The translations under genes and the position numbers were made by a program. The notes below the pieces were generated by a model that worked only from the letters and a program-made list of their open reading frames with translations, was not told where the DNA came from and ran no database searches. A stretch of DNA of 6,988 nt from Candidatus Dormiibacterota bacterium (lineage in GTDB: Bacteria; Chloroflexota; Dormibacteria; UBA8260; Bog-877), in assembly GCA_003133485.1 (NCBI GenBank), contig PKXR01000182.1, positions 1-6,988 on the forward strand, read 5' to 3'. Shown here in pieces: positions 1 through 5,383 of the stretch. Within the stretch, counting starts at the first letter, position 1; every line of letters begins with the position of its first letter.

Positions 1-2
1 TT

Positions 3-371
3 CACGCGAGCGGGAGGCACTATGCCGTTAGCACGTACGACCTTGACGATACGGATCGCATACTCAATCTCAACGACACGGCCGCTCTCCGGACGGCGGG
101 CGTCAAGCAGCCGTCGCACGTGGTTACCAGAGACCGTACGGTTTCTCAAGGATGGGCTCGAACGATATTTGCCACCGGTAAGTATCACGGTGTGTTGTGG
201 TGGAGCTACTACTGCCCCGATTGGACGGTCTGCGCGCTTTGGGAGTTCAGCTCGCTGCGACACGTCGGACCCGTCGAAACCCTCACGCCGTCGCATCCCG
301 CCGTCCTCCTCGCCGCAAGGACGATCGTTCGGCAAATTCATCCGCGCCCGCCGGCATCGCGGCGACGATAA
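3..371 (+). CDS. C-terminal part of a RES-domain-like protein (5' end outside window)
   Basis: An open frame enters from the left edge and ends at TAA 369-371, giving 122 visible residues with no start codon inside. The pattern resembles the C-terminal half of RES-domain proteins: a Tyr-containing strand (HYAVSTYDL, residues 6-14), a hydrophobic 'LNLNDTAALRTAGV' stretch (21-34), a 'TVSQGWARTIF' helix (46-56), then 'YHGVLWWSYY' (61-70), whose Ser68 sits where the conserved RES Ser is expected, followed by 'CALWEF' (77-82). A helix with 'SHPAVLLAARTIV' (97-109) and a basic tail close it. RES proteins are known as toxins that consume NAD+, usually paired with an Xre/ParS-type antitoxin; any antitoxin here would lie off the left edge. 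The gene converges on the truncated E2 with 13 bp between stops. An ORF on the opposite strand also covers this stretch, but this frame has better conserved-domain character. The family call is from memory of the pattern, not a search; coding is more certain than family. Confidence 0.6.
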   Translation, partial: HASGRHYAVSTYDLDDTDRILNLNDTAALRTAGVKQPSHVVTRDRTVSQGWARTIFATGKYHGVLWWSYYCPDWTVCALWEFSSLRHVGPVETLTPSHPAVLLAARTIVRQIHPRPPASRRR

Positions 372-384
372 GCCCTCCAACAAT

Positions 385-1353
385 TTACCAGCTGATAACG
401 ATGAGACCGTCGCCCACCGCCACCGCCAGCCCGAGATTGATCTCGGTGCTCAGCTGAATCGCGTCCTCCTCGAAGGTCGCGTTCATCGTCGGGACCGCCC
501 GCAGCGCTAGGCAAGTGGACTTCATCCCAAAGTGGAGGAAGGTGAGATCGATACCGGTCGAGGCCTGAAATTCGGCGCGGCGGGCCGCCCGAGCTGCCGC
601 CACCCCGCTCATGTCCACCTCGACGATCGTCCAGGCATGCGGCGAGGTCTGCCGGCTGCGCACCATGTGCTCGGCAATGGCCCGCCGCATTGGGGTGAGC
701 GGGATTCTGGACCCAGGCAACGGCGCCTCAGGGACAGCGGGGCGAGCAACCGGTGCATCGGGAGTCACCGGCGAAGACGCAGTCGTCCCGACCTCCAGGA
801 ATAGCAACACGTCGCGCTTGGTGATGCGGCCCTGGAATCCGGTTCCGGTCACCTGGCTGATGTCGACGGACTGCTCTTCGGCCAGCGCCCGCACCGCGGG
901 GCTGACGAAGCCGGAGGAACCTTTCACGGGCGCCACGGGGTCCGCCACTTCCGCGGGCGCCTCAGTAGCTACCGATTCTCCGGCTGCGGCTGGCTCCTTA
1001 GCCTCGGCCGGGCTGGCGATTTCGCTGGATTCGTCGCTAGGACTCTCGGCGACGAGGTCCGCCGTCGCATCGGCGACTTCCTCCGGTTGACCTGGCTCGT
1101 TTGAGCCCTCCTCGTTTGCTCCTTCCAGGGTGCAGAGGGGTTCGCCCACTGATAATCGCTGCCCCTCGGTCGCGAGGATCTCTCCCACCGTGCCCGCCGC
1201 GGGTGCGGGGACCTCGGCGGTGACCTTGTCGGTGATGACCTCTACCAACGACTCGAAGCGCTCCACCTGCTGACCAGGTTGGACCAGCCAGGTGCCGATC
1301 GTCCCCTCGGTGACGGACTCACCCAGCTGAGGCATTTTGACGGTGATCGCCAT
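385..1353 (-). pseudogene. bkdB: 2-oxoacid dehydrogenase E2 (dihydrolipoyl acyltransferase), C-terminally truncated
   Basis: The E2 core normally carries acyl groups on lipoyl-lysine and transfers them to CoA. Starting at ATG 1353, the 322 residues show a lipoyl domain (1-77) with the lipoylated Lys43 in 'ITDKVTAEV', an Ala/Pro/Glu-rich linker (78-146), a peripheral subunit-binding domain (148-186, 'FVSPAVRALA ... GRITKRDVL'), a second linker, and the beginning of the catalytic domain (about 214-319, 'IPLTPMRRAIAEHM'). The frame then runs from 'VAVGDGLIV' straight into Ile-Ser-Trp-stop. Family members continue here with 'PV(I/V)R...' for roughly 80-100 more residues, including the HxxxDG catalytic motif, which is absent. 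None of the three minus-strand frames beyond 385 continues the domain, so this is a truncation rather than a simple frameshift. The gene lies 28 bp behind E1-beta with a modest 'GAAGAG' upstream of the ATG. Identity as E2 is near certain; branched-chain specificity is inferred from the E1 genes. It could be a true pseudogene or an assembly junction. Confidence 0.88.
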
Positions 1354-1372
1354 GAACTCTTCTTTTACCTCA

Positions 1373-1396
1373 TTGGCCGCCTCAGTAGGCGGCCAA
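1373..1396 (-). repeat. Perfect 10-bp inverted repeat over the E1-beta stop codon
   Basis: TTGGCCGCCT and AGGCGGCCAA are separated by the 4-nt loop CAGT. On the minus transcript the hairpin covers the last E1-beta codons (Leu-Ala-Ala-Tyr) and its TGA, about 20 nt before the E2 start. No U-run follows, so it is not a textbook terminator; an RNA-processing or stability element between E1-beta and E2 is possible. Confidence 0.6.
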
Positions 1397-2371
1397 CTCC
1401 CTCAGCTTGGCCTCGATCTTCTGGGGCCCGAGGCAGTAGACCTCGGCCAGGGACTCGGCAAAGGGGATGGCCGGGATCTCCGGGCCGCCGATTCGCATCA
1501 CCGGGCCGTCCAGCGCCTGAAAGCACTCCTCGGCGACCAAGGCCGCAACTTCGGCTCCCACCCCCACCGCCAGGTTGGCCTCGTGAGCGACCAGCACCTT
1601 GCCGGTCCGGGTCGCACTCTCCACGATCAAATCATGATCGAGCGGCCGGACCGTGCGCAGATCCACGACCTCAACCTCAATTCCGTCCTGGTGGAGACTC
1701 TCGGCGGCGGTGACCACCTCGTGCACGGTCGCTCCGTAAGTGAAACAGCTGATGTCGCGACCCGGGCGCACGATCTGACCCTGACCGATGGGAATTAGGT
1801 ATTCCTCATCCGGGACCTCCTGCCGCATCGAGCGGTAGAGACCCTTGTGCTCGAAGAAGCAGACCGGATCGGGGTCCCTGAGGGCGGCCAGCAGCAGCCC
1901 TTTGGCGTCGTAGGGGTTCGACGGAAGCACCACTTTCAGCCCCGGCACGTGGGCGAAGAGCGCCTCCAACATTTGGGAGTGGTAGAGGGCGCCATGCACG
2001 TGGACGCCGCCGCCACAGGGAGCCCGCACCACCATCGGACAGCTCCAGTCGTTGTTTGAGCGGTAGCGGATCTTCGCCGCCTCGCTGATCAGTTGGTCCA
2101 TGGCCGGAGGGATGAAGTCCAAGAACTGAATCTCCGCCACCGGACGCAGCCCGGCCAAGGCGCAGCCGATCGCCACCCCGACGATCGACGCTTCGGCGAG
2201 TGGACTGTCAATCACTCGCTCCTCGCCGAATTCTTGGAACAGTCCCGCGGTAGCCCCGAACACGCCACCCTTCACCCCCACGTCCTCGCCCATCACGATC
2301 ACCCGATCGTCCCGGCGCATCTCGTCTCGAAGGGCGTCCCGTACGGCCTCCACGTAGGTAATTTCCGGCAC
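1382..2371 (-). CDS. bkdAB: 2-oxoacid dehydrogenase E1 component, beta subunit (branched-chain type)
   Basis: Beta chain of the thiamine-diphosphate-dependent E1 heterotetramer, which decarboxylates the 2-oxoacid and acylates the lipoyl arm of E2. The 329-residue length is normal. Visible landmarks are 'GEDVG.KGGVF' (28-38), 'DSPLAEASIVG' (55-65) with the cofactor-activating Glu60, 'FLDFI.PA.DQ' (83-93), 'AAKIRYRSNN' (98-107), and 'LYHSQ' (129-133). 'RYRSNNDWSCP', 'YDAKGLL' and 'FFEHK' closely match Bacillus BkdAB as I recall it, so branched-chain 2-oxoacids are the favoured substrates; pyruvate or acetoin cannot be excluded. The start is GTG at 2371-2369, immediately after the E1-alpha TAG with no gap, and a GAGG lies 8 nt upstream inside E1-alpha, implying coupled translation. 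An extra Val-His pair (VHVH, residues 123-126) occurs where the Bacillus form has one. The stop codon lies in a strong hairpin. Confidence 0.93.
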   Translation of the reverse strand: MPEITYVEAVRDALRDEMRRDDRVIVMGEDVGVKGGVFGATAGLFQEFGEERVIDSPLAEASIVGVAIGCALAGLRPVAEIQFLDFIPPAMDQLISEAAKIRYRSNNDWSCPMVVRAPCGGGVHVHGALYHSQMLEALFAHVPGLKVVLPSNPYDAKGLLLAALRDPDPVCFFEHKGLYRSMRQEVPDEEYLIPIGQGQIVRPGRDISCFTYGATVHEVVTAAESLHQDGIEVEVVDLRTVRPLDHDLIVESATRTGKVLVAHEANLAVGVGAEVAALVAEECFQALDGPVMRIGGPEIPAIPFAESLAEVYCLGPQKIEAKLRELAAY

Positions 2372-3379
2372 CTATCCGGCCTCGCCGTAGACGTACCGGA
2401 GGGCGGTTGTTGGATCCGGAGCCGGTGCTCGATCCGCCTCCTCTTGGGCCTCATCGATCAGGCTCTGGCACTCCTGGCGGATCTGGTCAGCGTCGCCCTC
2501 GGCCAGGATGGAGCTCAACTCGAGGTCCGCCCGAAAGCGCTCCAGCGGGTCGTGCGTCCGCATTTCGTCCAGATCCTCGGCGCTGCGGTAGCGGCGCTGA
2601 TCGTCGTCGCTGCTGTGCGACTGGAGCCTGACGCAGGTCGCTTCCAGAAGCGTTGGCCCACCTCCACGTCGGGCGCGCTCGACCGCTTCGCTGGCAGCCC
2701 GGTACACCGCCAGCACGTCGCCGCCATCGACCGATTGCCCAGGCATGCCGTACCCGGCCGCCCGTTCGGCGACGTGTTCGACCGCCATCTGGAGTGATTG
2801 GGGGACACTGATCGCAAAGGCGTTGTTCTCGACCAAGAAGACCACCGGCAGCTGGTGGATGGCCGCCCAGTTGAGTCCCTCGTGCCAGTCCCCCTCGCTG
2901 GTCCCTCCCTCTCCCACCGAGGCGACCACCACGCGGTCCTCCTTCCGATACTTGAAGGACTGGGCCACCCCCACCCCGTGCAGGATCTGGGTCGCCACCG
3001 AACTGCCTCCGGTGACGATGTTGTGCTGCCGCGAGGAGTAATGACCGGGCATCTGTCGGGCGCCGCTGTTGGGGTCCCCGGCCTTGGCCAGGGCGGCAAG
3101 TAACTGGTCCCGAGGTTCCATGCCCATCACCAGGACCAAGGTGATGTCCCGGTAGTAAGGAATGATCCAGTCGTGGTCCCGGCGCAGTGCGTAGCCGACG
3201 CCGACCTGGGCTGCCTCGTGACCCTGCCCCGAGATCGCAAAAGGCGCCCTACCCTGCCGGTTGAGGACCAGTATCCGTTGGTCGAGGAGGCGGCCCAGGA
3301 GCATGTCCCGATACATCGCCCGGAGCCGGTCGCGAGTGAGACCGGCCACCCCAACCGGCGCCGACTCGGTCAGTGCCAT
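2372..3379 (-). CDS. bkdAA: 2-oxoacid dehydrogenase E1 component, alpha subunit (branched-chain type)
   Basis: Alpha chain of the E1 decarboxylase; it holds the thiamine diphosphate and Mg2+ site and works with the beta chain encoded next. The 335 residues contain 'GQGHEAAQVG' (51-60), 'IIPYYRD' (72-78), 'DPNSGARQMPGH' (102-113) and the ThDP motif from 'GEGGTSEGDWHEGLN' (156-170) to 'ENN' (184-186), followed by 'AISVP'. The loop 'RLQSHSSDDDQRRYR' (251-265) corresponds to the conserved Ser-containing loop of the family. The wording 'SHSSDDD' and the '..PYYRD' and 'RQMPGH' blocks are those of branched-chain E1-alpha rather than PdhA. The ATG at 3379 has GGAGG 10 nt upstream (3390-3394), a clear ribosome-binding site. 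It is the first gene of the bkd-like cluster, about 90 bp after ftsX with a hairpin between them, so it probably has its own promoter. Confidence 0.93.
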   Translation of the reverse strand: MALTESAPVGVAGLTRDRLRAMYRDMLLGRLLDQRILVLNRQGRAPFAISGQGHEAAQVGVGYALRRDHDWIIPYYRDITLVLVMGMEPRDQLLAALAKAGDPNSGARQMPGHYSSRQHNIVTGGSSVATQILHGVGVAQSFKYRKEDRVVVASVGEGGTSEGDWHEGLNWAAIHQLPVVFLVENNAFAISVPQSLQMAVEHVAERAAGYGMPGQSVDGGDVLAVYRAASEAVERARRGGGPTLLEATCVRLQSHSSDDDQRRYRSAEDLDEMRTHDPLERFRADLELSSILAEGDADQIRQECQSLIDEAQEEADRAPAPDPTTALRYVYGEAG

Positions 3380-3435
3380 CGCTTGACTGCCTCCATCACG
3401 TCGCGAGGACCGGCGCCATCCTAGCGCCGCTCGTA
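3380..3435 (-). promoter_or_regulatory. Leader of the bkd-like operon with RBS and possible -10
   Basis: This short gap carries the GGAGG ribosome-binding site of E1-alpha (3390-3394). On the minus strand a TAGGAT hexamer (3417-3422) fits the TANNNT -10 pattern and would start transcription roughly 30 nt before the ATG. I see no convincing -35 at 16-18 nt. Alternatively the operon is read through from ftsX. Confidence 0.3.
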
Positions 3436-3471
3436 ACCGGGGCCACTTGTAGAATTCCTGCTGGCCCCGGT
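3436..3471 (-). terminator. Hairpin at the ftsX stop codon, possible terminator without U-tract
   Basis: A perfect 10-bp inverted repeat (3436-3445 with 3462-3471; arms ACCGGGGCCA and TGGCCCCGGT) encloses a 16-nt loop. On the minus transcript the first stem base is the last base of the ftsX TGA. The stem is very GC-rich, but the bases after it (TACGAG...) are not a U-run, so it is either a non-canonical terminator of the sort common in GC-rich bacteria or a 3'-end stabiliser. It separates the cell-division genes from the bkd-like genes. Confidence 0.55.
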
Positions 3472-4367
3472 CAGGTCGCCAGCGAGCGCCGGACGCCGAC
3501 GATACTGCCCACTGAACCGAGCGCGCCCCCGGCGACCACCAGGGCCAGGACGATCAGCGCGGCAAAACGAGCTCCGATCCCCAAAGCCAGGCTGTGCCCA
3601 CCTCCGAAACCCAAACCCACGCCGAGCAGAATGAGCGACGCGACGAGCGCCGAGACGACTCCCACGATGACCCCCTCCAGCACGAACGGCCAGCGGACAA
3701 ACCAATCGGTAGCGCCCACCAGCTTCATAATCTCGATCTCCCGGCGGCGTACATACGCGGCCGTCCTCACTGAGATAGTGATGATCACCAGGGCCACTGC
3801 GCCGACCACCCCCACTACCAGCCCTCCGCCCAATTGGGCCACGAAGATGTAGCGCTCCAGACGGGGGATGACGTCGGCGTTGTAGTCGGTGGGATGCGGC
3901 CCTCCGTCAAGAAGAGCCGAGGTCCTCACCTCCCGATTCAGCTGGGAGACCGCCTTGATGTTCCGGAGGTGGAAGTTGAGCGATGCGGGCAGCGGGTTGC
4001 CGGCTCCCGACTTCTCTAGCAGATCAATGGCCTGGGTCAGGCCGAGACTGCTACCAGCCTGCTTGGCCGCCTGGTCCTTGTTCTCGAAGTTCGCCTTGGC
4101 GACCGAGGCTTGATTGCCCAGGTTCTGCTCCAGGTTCACTTCGCTGGCGAAGGCCACGTGGTCCGCCATGAACACCTTGAGGACTGACGCCTGCGACTCC
4201 TCCGTATGGAGCACCCCGTCAAGGGCGTGCACCACCACCACCGCCACCCCGGCACCCAAGAGCGTGAGGGTGATGGTCAGGATGCTGGCGACAGCGATGC
4301 CCCGGTTACGCAGAATGTTCTGGATCGCCACCCGACCGACGAACCTGAGCGCGGGGATCGGATTCAA
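3471..4367 (-). CDS. ftsX: Cell division ABC transporter permease-like protein FtsX
   Basis: FtsX is the membrane partner of the FtsE ATPase; the pair does not clearly transport a substrate but relays a signal across the membrane to peptidoglycan hydrolases at the septum. From a TTG start at 4367 the product is 298 residues. It has a basic cytoplasmic N-terminus (1-22), TM1 (about 24-47), a large extracytoplasmic domain (about 50-172), then three TMs at about 174-200, 226-253 and 266-290. After TM2 comes the hallmark 'RRREIEIMKLVGATDWFVRWPFVLEG' region (207-232). The TTG overlaps the ftsE stop as TTGA, giving translational coupling, and GGGG lies a few bases upstream. A longer frame reaches up to 4544, but its extra N-terminus is Arg/Gly/Pro-rich and is only the shadow of ftsE. 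A GTG (residue 12) is a less likely start since it would remove the basic amphipathic N-terminus. Confidence 0.93.
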   Translation of the reverse strand: MNPIPALRFVGRVAIQNILRNRGIAVASILTITLTLLGAGVAVVVVHALDGVLHTEESQASVLKVFMADHVAFASEVNLEQNLGNQASVAKANFENKDQAAKQAGSSLGLTQAIDLLEKSGAGNPLPASLNFHLRNIKAVSQLNREVRTSALLDGGPHPTDYNADVIPRLERYIFVAQLGGGLVVGVVGAVALVIITISVRTAAYVRRREIEIMKLVGATDWFVRWPFVLEGVIVGVVSALVASLILLGVGLGFGGGHSLALGIGARFAALIVLALVVAGGALGSVGSIVGVRRSLAT

Positions 4368-5143
4368 AGGATGGCGTCCCCGTCGCGCAGATAGGCCCCC
4401 TCGGCCTCGTCCCGGACGATCCTTCCGGCCTCGATCGCCAGCACCCGGCGCCGGCAGAGGTCCACCACCTCGCGGTTGTGGGTGGCCATTACCACGGTGG
4501 CGCCCCGATGATTGATCTGCTGAAGTAGCTGGACGATGCCCCAACCGGCGTCGGGGTCGAGGTTCCCAGTGGGCTCATCAGCGAGGAAGATCCGGGGCCG
4601 GTGCACCAGCGCTCTGGCAATGGCGACTCGCTGCTGCTCACCTCCGGAGAGCTCAGTGGGGTGGGCGTTTAGCTTGTCCTCCAGGCCGACGATGTAGAGC
4701 GCCTCGCCTACCTTCTCCTTGAGATGGGGCCGACCGGGGTCGGTGACCTGGATCGCGAAGGCCACGTTCTGCTCCACCGTGAGGCTAGGAAGCAGTTTGA
4801 AGTCCTGGAAGACGATGCCCATCTTGCGGCGCAGCCGGGGTAGGTGGCGATGTTTGAGCCGAGCCAGGTCCTGGCCCTCGACCAGGACGTGGCCCTCAGT
4901 CGCCCGCTCTTCCCGGATCAGGAGTCGAATGACAGTCGACTTCCCGGCCCCGCTGGCGCCGACCACGAAGACGAAGTCGCGCGGCCGCACCGTGAACGAC
5001 GCGTCCCGGATCGCCGCCTGACCGTTCCCGTAGATCTTGGTTACCTTCTCGAAGACGATGATCGGCGGCTCGCTCCGAGCCAGGTCGGTGCTCCGGGCGC
5101 CCGTGGTAACGACGGGTGCCGGTGGGCTGGTGGAAATCGACAT
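4364..5143 (-). CDS. ftsE: Cell division ATP-binding protein FtsE
   Basis: Cytoplasmic ABC ATPase that drives FtsX. With ATG at 5143 the protein has 259 residues: a Pro/Ser/Thr-rich N-terminal extension (1-27), then the ABC core beginning '[14 protein letters not shown]'. Motifs in order are Walker [10 protein letters not shown] (62-70), Q-loop 'VFQDFKLLP' with Gln113, signature '[15 protein letters not shown]' (165-179), Walker B '[12 protein letters not shown]' (185-196) and the switch His222 in 'ATHN'. Most FtsE proteins are near 220-230 residues and begin almost at the core, so the extension is unusual. No in-frame ATG, GTG or TTG occurs between 5143 and the core, so 5143 is the only reasonable start. 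An even longer frame reaches 5362 but would start upstream of the promoter at 5247-5275. There is no close Shine-Dalgarno; the nearest is a GAGGA about 14 nt upstream. The 3' end overlaps ftsX by 4 bp. Confidence 0.92.
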   Translation of the reverse strand: MSISTSPPAPVVTTGARSTDLARSEPPIIVFEKVTKIYGNGQAAIRDASFTVRPRDFVFVVGASGAGKSTVIRLLIREERATEGHVLVEGQDLARLKHRHLPRLRRKMGIVFQDFKLLPSLTVEQNVAFAIQVTDPGRPHLKEKVGEALYIVGLEDKLNAHPTELSGGEQQRVAIARALVHRPRIFLADEPTGNLDPDAGWGIVQLLQQINHRGATVVMATHNREVVDLCRRRVLAIEAGRIVRDEAEGAYLRDGDAIL

Positions 5144-5246
5144 CAGGGGAGGCTTAGTCCTCGTGCCAGGTGGACTGGCAGCCGACGGGCCGACTCCCCC
5201 CAGAGGGAGAGTGTTTGAGCCCTTGGCCGTTCTCGATTTTGGCCCG
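5144..5246 (-). promoter_or_regulatory. ftsE 5' leader with small hairpins
   Basis: Between the promoter and the ftsE ATG the transcript contains a G-run hairpin (5194-5209; CTCCC paired with GGGAG) and, just before the ATG, GAGG and CCTC segments that can pair across a 6-nt loop (about 5147-5160). The latter would mask the only purine-rich, Shine-Dalgarno-like stretch. I recognise no riboswitch family here. Confidence 0.3.
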
Positions 5247-5275
5247 AGTATACCTTTCGCGGCTGGACCTGGCAG
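5247..5275 (-). promoter_or_regulatory. Sigma70-type promoter for ftsE-ftsX
   Basis: On the minus strand a TATACT -10 (5247-5252, 5 of 6 to consensus) follows a CTGCCA -35 (5270-5275, 4 of 6) with an exact 17-nt spacer. The predicted transcript starts near 5240, leaving a leader of roughly 95 nt before the ftsE ATG. It shows ftsE-ftsX can be transcribed independently of prfB and argues against starts upstream of 5240. Confidence 0.65.
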
Positions 5276-5326
5276 CGGTCGCCTCATCGAAAGGTTCTGC
5301 TTCGGTACACCGCAGGCGTCCACCGT

Positions 5327-5381
5327 CACGCCAGCGAGCACTGGCGTTCGCAAAAACCGCAACGGTTGAAGCGCTGGCGTG
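5327..5381 (-). terminator. Nested hairpins and short U-run behind prfB, probable terminator
   Basis: Just after the prfB TAG the minus transcript can form a compact stem, AACCG paired with CGGTT across 3 nt (5355-5367), running into TTTTT (5352-5356), so the last two stem bases are part of the U-run. Around it lies a 10-bp perfect inverted repeat (5327-5336 with 5372-5381). Its left arm can instead pair for 7 bp with 5341-5347 as a local hairpin. Together these make a plausible terminator between prfB and the ftsE promoter, although the central stem is only 5 bp. Confidence 0.5.
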
Positions 5382-5383
5382 GG

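Noticed and set aside
1..341. Minus-strand open frame from ATG 341 (or ATG 296, which has AGGAGG upstream) to the left edge.
   Set aside because: It overlaps the plus-strand RES-like frame completely, its translation shows no recognisable domain, and the plus-strand frame has the better conserved-domain pattern. The good ribosome-site match keeps a small doubt.
1..400. Insertion sequence end at the E2 junction.
   Set aside because: No transposase frame, terminal inverted repeat or target duplication can be seen within the part shown; only the right side of the junction's neighbour is in the window.
22..510. Plus-strand 162-residue open frame.
   Set aside because: It crosses the junction and runs antisense into E2; the translation is Arg/Ser/Pro-rich shadow sequence.
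4368..4544. N-terminal extension of ftsX to 4544.
   Set aside because: The extra residues are low-complexity Arg/Gly/Pro and lie wholly within ftsE; TTG 4367 overlapping the ftsE stop gives a normal FtsX N-terminus.
5144..5362. N-terminal extension of ftsE to 5362.
   Set aside because: It would start upstream of the promoter at 5247-5275 and overlap the structures behind prfB; the added residues look non-coding.
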